From Cladopsammia gracilis (lineage: Eukaryota > Cnidaria > Anthozoa > Scleractinia > Dendrophylliidae), in assembly GCA_022457155.1 (NCBI GenBank), contig JAJGOT010000477.1, positions 528,001 to 592,000 of the forward strand: a stretch of 64,000 bases of DNA, in the 5' to 3' direction. Both the position numbers and the translations under genes were made by a program. Below are positions 1-11,379 of this stretch, in pieces (position 1 is the stretch's first letter; every line of letters begins with the position of its first letter). The notes under the pieces are model-generated. The model worked only from the letters and a program-made list of their open reading frames with translations, had not been told where the DNA came from and made no database searches.

Positions 1-45
1 AAGTTTCAAAGTGCGACGCTGTTAGGCTTGTCCTATCTATATATA
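1..45 (+). repeat. Dispersed repeat, end of a family seen again near 15.96 kb
   Basis: The first 45 bases match 15,961-16,005 almost exactly (shared core AAAGTGCGACGCTGTTAGGC followed by CTATCTATATAT). Two copies 16 kb apart in the same orientation show a dispersed repeat. The family is not identified, and the left end of this copy is cut by the window edge. Confidence 0.7.
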
Positions 46-166
46 TATTAGTTCCCATATATGGTTATATGCTGCAAGGTCATGGCCCCATGCAGTAAAA
101 TACCATGCTTCAACAGTCATGCACCATGCCCTAGTTGCTTCATTTATATTTGTTGAACCCTATAAA

Positions 167-352
167 GGATGAACCATTTTATTTTTTAGGGGGGGAGGGG
201 GTGGCAAATACCTAAAAAAAAAAATTCACGCACAGATAAAGTATTGAAAAATCACAGAAAAAATTCTTGCACAGCCTCCAGATGGAAAAAAAAAATTCAT
301 ACTAAAACAAAATGCCATACCCCCCACCCCTAAAAAATAAAATGCTCCATCC
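167..352. mobile_element. Short MITE-like element with about 25-bp TIRs
   Basis: The ends are an imperfect inverted repeat: GGATGAACCATTTTATTTTT on the left, and the reverse complement of TAAAAAATAAAATGCTCCATCC on the right. Between them lies only A-rich and G/C-run sequence. No coding capacity is present and no clear target duplication was seen. The G-rich subterminal run resembles that of the Harbinger-like element at 44,982. Confidence 0.5.
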
Positions 353-1100
353 GCAAGGAGGGTACACTCATTCATCTTCAAAACATTGACAGCTATTTAA
401 TATTTAATCTACAGGTTTACTTATATTTCATGGACAAACTGTTACTGAAAGGATGAAGTTGTGACTTATGTAATATTAAATCAACATTTAATATGAGCAA
501 CAGCATAAAAAAGAAACACTGCTGATAAGCAGTCAATACTGATATACTGTAATGGTGCAGACATTCCTTCACCTTCAGGGTATTACATGTATAACAACAG
601 TGAGAGCTGTTTTGGATCACTAAGATTAGAATAATTTAAAAAGTGTTTTGGGGTTAAGCCCAATTATTGCTTATCACTTTTACATTGAGCAAGTAAGCTT
701 GAAAAGATCATAAGCTAAGCTTATCCAAAGCCAATGTAACTGTATACAAATGTACTTAAACTTTTAGCTTACTTAACCCAACGTGAAAGAGCAACCAAAA
801 ATGGGCCATTTCTCCCGCATACAACCTCTAAGTTGCGTTCTAGCCATCCAAGTTGCGTTCTAGCCATCCAACAGTATTCCATTTACAACCAATCGTAACT
901 GAACTTTTGAAAACTTGAACCTTATTTACAACTTGTACATGTCATCTTCTTGACAGTTTGATGAAGCAAAGAATTTAAATCAACCTGTACGCTCAATATT
1001 GCAAAATTTGGGTTGATTATGTTACTATGATAGCTTTCTGTCACAAAGGTCAAAAGGATTTCTTGTTATCAACCATTAAGCAGAAATGTGCAATGGATTT
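353..1100. other. Non-coding AT-rich stretch
   Basis: No convincing coding sequence was seen. A 20-bp unit, AGTTGCGTTCTAGCCATCCA, is duplicated in tandem near 832-871. Confidence 0.5.
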
Positions 1101-1134
1101 GCAGCTGTTTCCAGCAGGAAAATTTGCCTCACTC

Positions 1135-1695
1135 GAGCAAACATGGCCGCCACATGTTTTGACCACGTGACTTCTTTTGGAACATGGATGCCCACTCGCG
1201 CGGGCGCGCGCGCACTCATGTTCAGGAAATTAGCATTCAATTGATTCGACAAACAAAATCAAAGCTGAAGTGTTGCTGTCGTTGAAATTGAAACACATTC
1301 CCACTTTACAGTACAGCCTGGCTAAGCTACCACTCACGTGCTTTTCCTTCGTGCGTAGATTGTCAAGCTGGCCTGGAATTTTTTAAATCGACACCAATGC
1401 GAGATACAGTCGCTCTTGTAGCCATTGACTGGCTTCCTGCCTGTATTGCGGAAAGAAAACTCATTCCGACAACTCAATTCGAAGTAAGGTAAATGTAAAT
1501 TTCTGAAATTTATTGGTTAAGCGGGCACGGGAGCTAGTCGCGCGCGGAGGAAAACAAAGCGCGAAGCATGGAAACCATCTACGGTTGGAAAGGAATTCTG
1601 GGAGAATCAAAATGGCGGACACCAATGTAAATATTGTCAACTTTGTCATTTGCTGTGCATCCGTTTGTGATCCATTATTTTCTGGAAATTTTTGA
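1135..1695 (+). promoter_or_regulatory. CpG-rich promoter-like patch with a short first-exon-like ORF
   Basis: A GC-rich island at about 1140-1220 (GCGCGGGCGCGCGCGC core) precedes a short ORF at 1612-1695 that opens with ATGGCGGAC in a CAAAATGGCGG context, a start context common in animal first exons. The 27-codon ORF ends at TGA and a GAG|GTAATA donor-like site overlaps that stop. This could be a host first exon, a retroposed 5' end or chance. No downstream exon was recognised. Confidence 0.25.
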
Positions 1696-1699
1696 GGTA

Positions 1700-2860
1700 A
1701 TAATTAACTTCTCCACCGGTAAATCTGTCAACAGCCTCAGCAGTAACACTATTTAGTTTTGTTTTGATAGATTAAATTGAAATGCTGCCAGGTGGAAAAG
1801 TGTGAGAGCATTTCGAACCTAGCTAGTAGCAGAACTAATCAACCCTGCTAGAAAGTCTCTTACGAGGGTTCGTTTCCCTGTCAGCGGAACATCCAAGTTT
1901 TATTTCAGGAGCCGTACAAATAGTTGGAGAAATGGGAAAGATGCGCTATTGAGAAGGACCCTTACGGTACCAAATATAATTGGAATATTCTATTGGACTA
2001 AGACAGGAGAACAACAAATTGGCTGGGTGCCTGACCAAACAGTTTTGGATGTCGTTTGCCAAGCTTTCGAGCCAAAATTGACTGCAACTACCACAACAAT
2101 GGCATATAAATTAACCAAATTTTTGTAATATGTGAAATCGAGAAGTGATTTTTAATAAACTAATTCGATGCCTTTGTTGTATAAATACTTAAGTCAAGGA
2201 AAATGTACCGGTATGTTAGTTTGATTCCGATCAGGTATCCATTTTTAAGTGAAAAAGTTGGATTTTCTTTACAAGATTTTGTTTGCAGTGTATATGATCT
2301 CTATATTTTGTATGATTATTGTTTTTATTGTAATATCTTAAAAAACATTTAAGCAGCTAACTGATTTTTTCTCATTCTAGATATTAAAGCAATATTGTTC
2401 CTGCCTCTTGTTTGGCTAATCAATGTTCATAATACAATTTAACATTCATATTATTTATATAATGTAGTTGTTGTTGCTATTGTAATAATTTGATTCTCAG
2501 TATAGCTAAAATGGGCTATAAAATCTGGAAACTGGAGACTTACGGTCACTTAGGTCTATCTGAGACCAAGTGAACTGATTGTGATAATTTTGATTATGAA
2601 ATACGAGACAAACTATCATGAATGCCACGATTAAAGTCAGGACTCAAGCTATAGCCCTAACCCTACATTGTAACTCTACGTCTAACCCGAACTGGAGTCC
2701 TTGGTCTCATCCTGACTTAAATCCTGACTCGATCGGACCTGGCTTGAATCCTGTCTCATATTTCTCTCCAGAGACCAGTGGCTTGGTATTTAGGTATAGC
2801 GATGAAGAGACTATCAATAACTTTTTGTTTCATTACTTTTTAGAAATACTTTTATGTTGC
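1700..2860. other. Intergenic sequence without recognised genes
   Basis: The stretch is AT-rich. A block at about 2530-2780 is full of degenerate TCCTGACT/GGACCT-type words and gives a spurious ORF. Nothing in it supports a gene. Confidence 0.5.
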
Positions 2861-2867
2861 CTGAAGT

Positions 2868-3055
2868 TGCCTTCAGTTACCTTAAGTCGCCTTAAGTCGC
2901 CTTAAGTTGCCTTAAGTCGCCTTAAATCGCCTAAAGTCGCCTAAAGTCGCATAAAGTCGCCAATATTTTAAACTATTTTTTCCTTAAGTCGCCTTAAATC
3001 GCCCTAAATCGCTTAAAGTCGCCTAAAGTTACGGCGACTTAAGGTCCCAGAGTAG
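2868..3055. repeat. Minisatellite of ~10-11 bp units (CCTTAAGTCG type)
   Basis: About fifteen degenerate copies of CCTTAAGTCGC / CCTAAAGTCGC run in tandem, broken by one AT spacer near 2965-2985. The array ends with the opposite orientation (GGCGACTTAAGG), so the last unit can pair back with the array. It abuts the truncated 5' end of the LINE that follows. Confidence 0.8.
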
Positions 3056-3072
3056 GCCTTGACTCGGTTGAT

Positions 3073-5080
3073 TTGAAATTTCTTATTAGGGTCCTAGAGG
3101 TGTTCAATTTTGGACCGAATTTTATTCAATGGATCAAAACTTTCTATAATGGTGCAAAAAGTTGCGTTATGAATAATGGTTACACTTCTCACTATTTTGA
3201 TCTAGGGCGCGGTGTAAGGCAAGGAGATCCACTCTCGGCCTATCTTTTCATAACAGTTATAGAGATACTGTCAATAGGCATCCGCGGGTCGGATCTATTC
3301 AAGGGATACCAGTCAATGGAAAGGAAATTAAGTTGATTGTTTTTGCGGATGACATGACAATGTTTGTCAAAAATTTTGAATCTTTCTACAACCTTATGAA
3401 TTTAATTTGCTTGATCAGTTTGGAAAGTGCGCCGGACTGAAACCAAACAAATCGAAGACTGAGGCGCTTTAGCTTGGTCCACAAAGAAGCACTAATCTAC
3501 ATGATATCCTCAAACTTACCAACACCTCTGAGCCGCCAAAAATCTTAGGTATCTGCTTTACATACAATGAACAGCTTCGTGATAAGCTTAATTTGGACAC
3601 CTCGTTAGAATCGGTCAAAAAGCTTTTAGCCCAGTGGAAGAGGCGTGGCCTAACTATCATGGGAAAAACACAGGTTCTAAAATCTCTCATCATTCCAAAG
3701 TTGTTGTATCGCTTGACTAATATCAGTTCTAGTGACTCAATCATAACGGAAATCAACAAAGTAATGTACAGCTTTATTTGGAATGGTAAAGACAAGATCA
3801 AACGTTTGGCAATTATTAATGATATTGAAAATGGCAGCTTAAGAATGACTCATTTGGAGACTTCCATTCAAGCACAAAGAGTAACGGTTCTAAAGCGATA
3901 TGCCAGTAATGATGTTCGTGCGTGGAAAAACATCCTAGATTCGTGTCTGGAAAATGTGGGAGGTATATTTATTTTACAATGTAATTTTGATTTTCCAAAG
4001 CTGCCTATTAGAGTCCCAACATTTTATAAGGAATGTTTTTATTCATGGTCATCATTGGTTAAGTGGACAAATGAAACAATAGGTGGAGTGTTGCGGCAAC
4101 CGATATGGAATAATAAATTCATCTGTATTGAGAACAAATCTGTTTATTATTCCCGTTTGAAAAACATAGGTTTGAAAACAATCGGGGACATGTCCCGGAC
4201 CGGAACTTTGTTGGGTTTTGACGATTTGAGAGAGAAAGGAATCAAACCATCTGAATATTTTCTCTGGATGGGTATCGTGCAACCTCTTCCTCATGAATGG
4301 CTCCTGCTGTTGAAAGCCCCAAACGTGAATTCGATTCCCTCTCGCTCTGCGACTAGCAAAAATCGAGACGTTGAAAATATATGCGTAAGTTTAGATGGTA
4401 TTTCTGTAATTGACATCCAGCAGCTGACAAGTAAGAAAGTTTATATGTCCCTTATTAGTACGAAGGTTAAGGAACCATCTGCTAAAAGTAAGTTCATTGA
4501 GTCTTTTCCTGACGAGAACCTCGATTGGAAAATTATATATATAAGATCCCTTTTATAACAACAATTGACACAAGAACCATAATTTTTCAGTTTGAAATCT
4601 TTCATAGGATTTTGTTTACCAATTTAACTCTTTTCAAGATGAAGCTAATCCCATCACCACTTTGCACTTTCTGTGGTTTAGAGAGCGAATCTCCGGAGCA
4701 TATTTTTTTGCGAGTGTACTAGCATAAAAGTGTTCTGGAACGATTTCCTTGTAGGGTTAATTACGCCAACCTATCTCTGATAAACGTGAGTAAGCGTCAA
4801 ATAATGCTGGGTATTTTTGAAAAAACAGAGGACTTTAAGTTAATCAATCACCTATTAATTTTACTAAACAAACCATCTGTAGCTGTAGACAAAAGAAATT
4901 AACACCGAATATTATGTTGTTTAAGACTTATTTAAAACATGTCATTGAAATCGAAAAGACTATTGCTGCGAACAATAATAAGACGCTTGTTCTCCTAGAG
5001 AAATGGGAAAAAAAATGGAAAAAAGTTCTAAATTTCACTTGTAGCTTAGTTCCTTTCGTTTCCTTTCGTGTTAATAAAGT
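3073..5080 (+). pseudogene. 5'-truncated L1-like non-LTR retrotransposon (RT domain onward)
   Basis: This is a reverse transcriptase fragment for target-primed retrotransposition. The first piece (3073-3336) contains the RT motif VRQGDPLSAYLF. After a frameshift the catalytic box reads FADD at about 3343, followed by a third piece (3593-4558) with the L1-type connector LTIMGKTQVLKSLIIPKLLY. A CTFCG...SPEHIF zinc-knuckle-like end (4525-4722) follows, as in the C-terminal zf-RVT region of L1/Tx1-type elements. The endonuclease and ORF1 are missing. At least three frame breaks and stops show it is dead. The 3' UTR runs to an AATAAA-like end near 5075. L1/Tx1 affiliation is inferred from these motifs. 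Confidence 0.8.
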
Positions 5081-5099
5081 TCTTTAAATACCAAAAGAA

Positions 5100-5702
5100 A
5101 AGTTACTGCATTAGATCTTTTCAGTCACATTTCTACTAAATGGTGGGTTGAACTATATTATGTTCCTCTGCCTCTTTCTCTTTCTGGTGGTTGATTCTGG
5201 TGAATGCTGTTGCGTTGGGGTGAATTTTAGGGTGTGTGAATAACCACTTCTGTGCAACGTTTCTTGATAGGGTGGTGCTGCTTCATTGAAGGCTTCTTCG
5301 TCTGATGAAATTTCAGATAGCCGTTTGTTAATTGCCTCAGGGATATTTTTTATTATGCATGGAGGGTGGTTAGATTTGCTGTGGACATAGAGCGGAGTGT
5401 GGTTGTTGGCTTCGAATAAGGCTTGTATTTCTCGGTGGCTAGTGTTACATCAAGGAAATTGATGACTTTTTTGTTTGCTTCGATGGTGACGCGCAGGTTG
5501 TTTTTGGCGAACACTTTGCAGATGTCTTTTTTATTTTTTTTTCGATTTTTTGTGGGGTTTGGTCAAGAACTGCTAAGCCGTCATCTCTGTAAAGCCCAAT
5601 TTCCATGTCGTAAGGTATTTCTTTTAGCTGCGAAAGGATGTAGATTCCGACTAATTCACATTTCTTGCCCCAAACAAACCCTAGCTTCTCGCCTGGCGAC
5701 AA
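5100..5702 (-). pseudogene. Penelope-like retroelement RT fragment
   Basis: Reading the minus strand, 5702-5445 gives a degraded piece with the GLYRDDGLAVLDQTPQK motif that surrounds the RT catalytic aspartates in Penelope-like elements. It continues in other frames through FLDVTL and a basic stretch ending RKRQRNII, a region typical of the PLE RT C-terminal side. No GIY-YIG domain is attached. Frame shifts near 5445 and further stops mark it as a relic. Family assignment is from remembered motif similarity, so the exact clade is open. Confidence 0.65.
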
Positions 5703-5789
5703 AACCTTAAACTGAGAACAAACAAGCTATGAACTCCCTTGCACAGACGACAAGGAAACCGTTTGGTCTTAGTGTCACTACCCTTGGCA

Positions 5790-7347
5790 TCATTGCTGTT
5801 TCCCTTTTTGCGGTGGGTTTCGCTGCTGCTCTTCGGCTTGAAGTCCGAAATTCGCTCCTTTGTCCCTTTCTGGCTTGCGGAAGCCTCTTACACTAAACTC
5901 CTTAGGCTTAAACTCTGACACACCAAACATAGGATCAGTGGCCTCACGAGCATCTTCTGAGACAAAACGCATCAAGTTGGCAATTGAGGGATATCTATCA
6001 GTTGCCTCCAAGGTTTTAACAACTAGTTTCCTCCAACGCCCCTGCAAAAATTGTGGTAGTCTCTCGACAATCCTAATCATGCTTCTTCTAGTGTCAATCT
6101 CTTCAAGTTTGTTCATAGCTTCTAAAGTCTCCTTACAACCCCTCAAATCATCTGCCAATTCCTGAAGGCGGTGTCCCTCATTGTTCCTGATAACAGGTCC
6201 CTGATAACAGGTTCCTGATAACAGGTTCCTCCTTAACTTCTCTCACCCACATTTCAGAGATCCTGTAGTCATTTCCAAACCTCTCCTTTAACAATACTCT
6301 TGCTTTCGCATATCCCTCCGAAGGTTGCATGACGGCACAACACTTGATGACCTTAAGGGCTTCTCCTTTGCAGTACTGGAAAAGCCTGTTCAACTTTGCG
6401 CTGTCGTCTATAGATGCGTTCCCAATGCTGCTATCAAAGCTACGCATAAACATCCAGAACTCCAAAGGGTCCCCATTGAATGTCATCAGCTCAGCCTTCG
6501 GCAACTGCATAATGTTGATCATTTGAAGGAGATGGGACTCATCACAGAGTGAGGAGTTTGAACTGACAGGCTGTTCAGGGGTACCTTGTCTCTCTACCTT
6601 AACCTCAGCAGTGTCATAGCAAGTACCAGGTGTCTCTTCCTTCACTTTCACACCAGCTCCCTGACCTTGCACACCCGAGATCTCCTGCTTCTCACCACCA
6701 AACATACACTCTGGCCAATCCGTCGCATTAGAGTTCAACTTCTTCGTGGAACCTTCCACAGCACTATGTTCACTCAGTTCACGTTTCTCTTCAAACATTC
6801 GGTAAACTCTTTCTTCAGCTTCGACTTCTGAAATTTTTGCTTTTAATTTCAATTGTTCCTGGTCGTGTTGCAATTGTAGTTGCCTACGTTTCAATTCCAA
6901 CCCGTCATTCAGGACCTGTGCACGCGCCATGAGAGCTGCCTTCCTAGCGGCGGCCTTTAGCCTCGCACTGGAAGCATTGGTCAAAGAGGACTTCATTGTA
7001 CTCCGACCAACATTGCTGACACTATCCTCAGGGTCCACATCATCCTCTAAGTTGGCACCCGAAAGGTTCAATGCACATGCCACACTCACTCGATGCTCTG
7101 CTAATTTTACTGCCTCTCTACAATTGCCCTCACATTCAGCATAGTAAACTTGAGCACGAGTGACATCTAAAGTCAAACCAGCCCCCTCTAACAATTCTAC
7201 ATATTTAGCATTACAATCAAACAAATTTTTCAACACCGCTTTGACTTCGGCAATTTTCGTTGCAACACGATCAGCGTTTGCCCCCTTATCTAATAAACAC
7301 AATAACTCGTCTTTCTTGTCAAATTCGACGCATACTCGCCATGCTTT
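5790..7347 (-). pseudogene. BEL/Pao-type gag relic (DUF1759-like)
   Basis: A minus-strand coding block. The main ORF (7302-6178, 374 aa) has an N-terminal helical region, a charged Lys/Glu-rich coiled-coil middle (about residues 120-180) and a C-terminal segment with LMTFNGDPLEFWMFMRSF and LFQYCKGEALKVI, the hallmark of BEL/Pao gag (DUF1759). A second piece (6158-5790) continues the same domain (RIVERLPQFLQGRWRK). Between them, three-fold copies of CCTGATAACAGG at 6184-6230 disrupt the frame. An ATG at about 7347 in another frame may be the original start. No protease, RT or integrase follows, and the downstream part has been replaced by the PLE fragment. LTRs were not identified. Confidence 0.75.
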
Positions 7348-7365
7348 CTTCTAAACGACGCCATT

Positions 7366-7800
7366 TTATTCAGAGATCACAGCACTTTCATCCAAAGTCA
7401 CGTTGTTCCTTCGCAGTCGCGTACTAACACGTAAATCCGCCTCAGAAAGACTTCGTATTCCGCTCAATGCACGGTGCATCTTGCCAGCGAAAGTTAAAAC
7501 AAGCAGAACAAATAACCAGAGCACAAATGTCGACAAGAGACTCGGTTTAGATCCAATAAACATGCAAATGTAATCTGATCCAACACAATCCACAAACTGG
7601 ATGAGTACTCGTTTCTTCGCAACAACAACAGCCAAAGGCGATTCAGATCATCCACAAATTAATCTGTACGTTTGTAGGAGAACAACCAAGCACTGAAAGC
7701 AGTTCTTTTAATCTGTCACGCGAATTCCCATACAAACTTTCACCACTTGAATCGCTAGCTATTCACAGGATGTTTCGTGGTTTCGATTCGATTCATTCGT
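7366..7800. other. Probable 5' flank of the BEL/Pao relic
   Basis: An open minus-strand frame (7635-7366) contains a hydrophobic segment (STFVLWLFVLLVLTFAG) but resembles nothing I recognise. Its position directly upstream of gag suggests untranslated leader or LTR sequence more than a gene. Confidence 0.25.
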
Positions 7801-8195
7801 TCGTTGTGTACCAGTCAATTCCAAGACCGCCCATCCCCCCCCCCCGGGCATACCCCGGGCATTTGACGAGAGGTTAGCTCCGCATGGTGGGGCATTTGAC
7901 GTGAAACGAGGCCCGACGGGGCGGGCATTTGACTTCAACAAAAACGTTGGTAAGCGGTCGCAAGGTAAAAGATTTCATAATCCATTCTTTCCGGTTCCAT
8001 GTGTCTGTTGACACGTTGTTAATTGTGCATTGTTATTTTCAAATATTTACTCAAGCAGTTTAAGGCCTGGGTTTAAAGTGTGTTCGGAAAATATGGTTGA
8101 CACTCAATATCTTCACCGAGAAAACCTAGATCAAAATGAAATTTTCCCTGAATGTTAATCTTGATGTTTTCTTTTGCCTTAACGCAAAAGTTTGG

Positions 8196-8215
8196 TCACG
8201 TGACATGTCACGTGA
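8196..8215. promoter_or_regulatory. 20-bp perfect palindrome with two E-boxes (copy 1)
   Basis: TCACGTGACATGTCACGTGA equals its own reverse complement and contains two CACGTG E-boxes, the recognition core of bHLH-ZIP factors such as the Myc/USF/MITF groups. It may be a transposase or host-factor site. Function is inferred. Confidence 0.5.
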
Positions 8216-8557
8216 TCAAAATTTTAAAATTACGTAAATCGGCGATTTGGTAGCGAATTTTCTTTGTATAGTTAAATAAATTAGCTTTTCCGATGGAGGT
8301 CTAACATATTCAACCTTCTACGTTTGGAATGATTGTCCTCAAGTCTTTAAATTACAGTTATAAATAATTATAGCTTGAATTTTGGACTGAAAAATGACCT
8401 TTGTCCTCATAATTTTTTTTTAAAGATTAATGGACACTCATTCCAAACGTGAAGGGCTGGAGATATTTAATCTGCATCAGAAAAGCATTTTTATTTGATG
8501 TTTTCTCTTAAACCCGTCACCAATTCGTCAAATATTTGCTATTTTAAGAAAAATGGC

Positions 8558-8575
8558 CACGTGACATGTCACGTG
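8558..8575. promoter_or_regulatory. 18-bp E-box palindrome (copy 2)
   Basis: CACGTGACATGTCACGTG repeats the core of the palindrome at 8197-8214. The two copies lie near-symmetrically in the two halves of the nested MITE. Confidence 0.5.
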
Positions 8576-9451
8576 ACCTATGCCAAAGCTTATTATACTT
8601 AAAAATGTTAAGGACGATAATATCTTTCTATGTGCCAAATTTCAATTCAGTTCCATTCCGTTTGTAAAAGTTATTACGAATAAACCGTTTTTTTCCTGGT
8701 CAAAGCCCTTGACCCAGGCCTTAAACTACTTGAGTATTTGGAAATCAGATCAATGGACAAAAAAGGAAAGTGACTAAGCAAGATCTTTGTTTACATTTAG
8801 TATTTCGAAACATATGTTCAGAAGTTGCAATATCGTTCTATTTTTTTCGCTGAAACTAAATCTAGCTATATATAAACAACAGACAACAGCACAAGCAAAG
8901 ATTGCAAAATATTTAAAGTGAACATGAAAGATAATTGACGATTTATATGTTGGTCGAATTCAAAACTGAAATAGCGGCATGCATCTTACAGCGTACGTGA
9001 TCTCACCTCGAAAACAATCCGAACAGCACCAGTTTATAGATTGGTCTTGGCAAGTCTACAAAATATTAAATGTTAAGGAAAACCATCCAGATTGGCTAAA
9101 AATTGTTTTGACTTCGCAAATAGTGTTTAAGAACAACTTCAGACTTTACATACAGGCTCAAATTTAATTGACAACTTCGCAATTCAACGTAGTATCAAAT
9201 TTCCCAACGAACTTGGCAACTGGCGCGGCCAAAAGTAAGCTGAAATCCACTGTAACTAGTTACTTTAATCCCTCCTTGCCCGGACGGTGGGGCATTTGAC
9301 GCTCTGTGAAGCCCTGCACGGTGGGGCATTTGACCGTATAAACTGCCCACATAGTGGGGCATTTGACAAATTTTTTTTGAAAAAGTCAAATGCCCGGGGG
9401 TTTGCCCGGGGGGGGGGGGGATGGGCGGTCTTGGAATTGACTGGTACATTG

Positions 9452-10090
9452 GTTCGGAACAGCTGAAACGAGTAAGCACAAACGAGTCAATAAATCGTAA
9501 TTTACAGCAATGGAACACGAAACGACGGTTGAAAATATACACCCTAATGTTCTTACATTAATTTTTGGGCTCTTTCAGGCTCTTCTCCATCTTAGCGAGT
9601 GCCAAACGCAAACAAACTTCGACGAGACAAACTACAAACGCCATTACTCGCTGCAAAACAACGCACATGGTCTTACATCACGTGACCCCTACTATGGGGG
9701 GGGGGGGGGTACTGAGGGGACGCGGGACAACAAACCGTCCCTAACAAACGGAATCACCGACACAAGAAAATCTCGCAAACCTGGCATCGGCTATAAAGTG
9801 GAAGCATGGCAAAGAATATGGTTGCATTGTAAGAGTTTCGATTATTCGTAGATTTAAATAACTAATAAACAACAAATGGGAAAGCATCATCTTATCCGCC
9901 ATTTTGTATTTGAATACTAGTTTCTTGATATTGATATTGATATTTCTAGATATTGATGCATGTATGGTTCAGTGCTCATACTGAAGGATATTCAATGCAT
10001 AAAATCCATTAAGCTGAAACGTCTTGACTCAGCGACATGTCTCAGGCCTGGCGAGTTCCGACCTTTACAGTGATGGATAAATATAATTAT
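9452..10090. other. Non-coding stretch
   Basis: It holds a G11 run (about 9698-9708) and an open plus frame at 9510-9851 with no recognisable domain. The low-complexity glycine segment of that frame comes from the G run, so I do not call a gene. Confidence 0.4.
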
Positions 10091-10300
10091 GAGAAATAGA
10101 ACACAAACCGCGGTGATAAACATATTGAACTTATTCATTTTTGATAAAAACTTGACGTTTCGTATGTTTCGTATGCTACTTTTCACTTTTGAAAATGTAT
10201 GTATGTATGTAGTAGCATACGAAACGTCAAGTTTTTATCAAAAATGAATAAGTTCAATATGTTTATCACCGCGGTTTGTGTTCTATTTCTCATCAAACTT
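10091..10300. repeat. Inverted repeat (~80-bp arms) of a PLE-type hammerhead terminus
   Basis: The segment 10,110-10,165 reappears inverted at 10,216-10,300, with near-perfect arms from TGAGAAATAGAACACAAACC to the central spacer. Each arm contains CATACGAAACGTCAAG. The plus arm carries a GTATG...CATAC stem followed by GAAAC, the right-hand half of a hammerhead core. PLE termini commonly carry such minimal hammerheads in inverted pseudo-LTRs. Confidence 0.7.
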
Positions 10301-10497
10301 CGATGGCCCAAGAATAAAAATCTTTAAAATATAATTATATTTAGTAAAATGTCATCTCGATCCTCGCAACATGAGAAAATAAAGTTTAGCATTTTCGGAA
10401 AAATAAAATACCTTCGCAATTTCCAAAGATAATGACCACGCTACGATTTTCAGAAAAAAAAAAAAAACCAAAGAAAACAAAAGTAAGTTTTTTTAAA

Positions 10498-10597
10498 ATA
10501 TATATATATATATAGATAGATATACAAATATGTATACAATGTGCCCTCCCGGTTATTACCATAATGGCTTTATGGCAACTCCTGAACTTGGGCACAG

Positions 10598-10672
<75 letters not shown>
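10498..10672. repeat. (TA)n tract joined to a conserved ~72-bp module
   Basis: A (TA)n run (10,601-10,671) follows a module at about 10,531-10,602 that includes GGGCACAGGATGTA on its (TA)n side and a TACCATAA...TTATGG(C/T)A hairpin in the middle. The same module recurs in the opposite orientation at 35,223-35,296, also attached to (TA)n. The shared layout suggests a transposable unit that targets or generates TA repeats. Confidence 0.65.
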
Positions 10673-10673
<1 letters not shown>

Positions 10674-10909
10674 TAGTTTGCACACCCATGTATAACACAA
10701 CTTAATATTTCTTTTTTTTTTACTAACAGAAGTGCCAACACTAACATTAGTTCTTACATGTATCGCTAACAGTCTGCCAGATTTAAAAAAAACAAAAAGT
10801 TCTCTCATTACAGATTTATACTTTGCGTAATGATTTTATATACCTGATACCTTAAGTTGTTTAAAAAAATACCATTTTTTTTATGAAAGGATATTTTTGT
10901 TGTTATGGC

Positions 10910-11379
10910 CTTCATCAAGGATAAAGATAACGATAACAATAACTTTATTAACGTGGCTGACACTTAGCTATAAAGCTAGTTTACAGGACAGTCACAGAAA
11001 GAAAAAGAATAAAAACGATAAAAATATTCTAAAAAGTACAAATAAAAATGTTTAAAATGATGTAGTATATACAAATTACAATTATAAAGCCATAAAACTT
11101 ATATACAGTGAAAACTAAATTAACGAAGAGAAGGTACTATAAATCTGCAAGGTCGAGCTCCTTAAGCCTACATTTGAAACTGCGGCTGGTATCGATATTT
11201 CTCACGTAATTTGGAATAGTGTTCCATAGTCGGGCAGATAGCTTATGTTCGCTATAAATACATATACAATAGGTTTGCCAAGAATAATTACCTGATTTAA
11301 CAGATAATTCATATAAACTATTATTCTTAGGCCATCGTAACTTGACAAGAAATAAAACAGAAACAGCGGTGAGAAACAT
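10910..11379 (-). pseudogene. 3' fragment of a CR1/L2-type LINE
   Basis: The minus-strand frame 11379-11137 ends with KLSARLWNTIPNYVRNIDTSRSFKCRLKEL, shaped like the extreme C-terminus of CR1/Jockey-type reverse transcriptases, where an ARxWNxIP motif precedes a short basic helix. It is followed by a 3' UTR that reads as an AT-rich tail. Its 5' side has been joined to the PLE inverted repeat. Confidence 0.55.

Larger units (their letters stand above)
8049..8735. mobile_element. Nested 687-bp MITE with palindromic E-box sites
   Basis: The ends ACTCAAGCAGTTTAAGGCCTGGG and CCCAGGCCTTAAACTACTTGAGT are inverted repeats with one mismatch. ATTT flanks both sides (8045-8048, 8736-8739). The element is non-coding and roughly symmetric inside, with two copies of a CACGTGACATGTCACGTG palindrome. 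It sits wholly within the 7,807-9,448 element and is therefore younger. Confidence 0.75.
7807..9448. mobile_element. 1.64-kb TIR element with C/G-run termini and GGGGCATTTGAC repeats
   Basis: The termini are inverted repeats: TGTACCAGTCAATTCCAAGA on the left, with its exact complement on the right, continuing into CCGCCCATCC and a C12/G12 run. The trinucleotide TTG flanks both ends (7804-7806, 9449-9451) as a possible 3-bp target duplication. Subterminal copies of GTGGGGCATTTGAC occur twice near the left end and three times near the right end in the same orientation, which may be transposase-binding repeats. No transposase remains, and another TIR element is inserted inside. The superfamily is unassigned. 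Confidence 0.75.

Noticed and set aside
10386..10808. Open frame with long Tyr-Ile repeats
   Set aside because: It is translation of a (TA)n microsatellite. The same applies to frames at 34,700-35,430.
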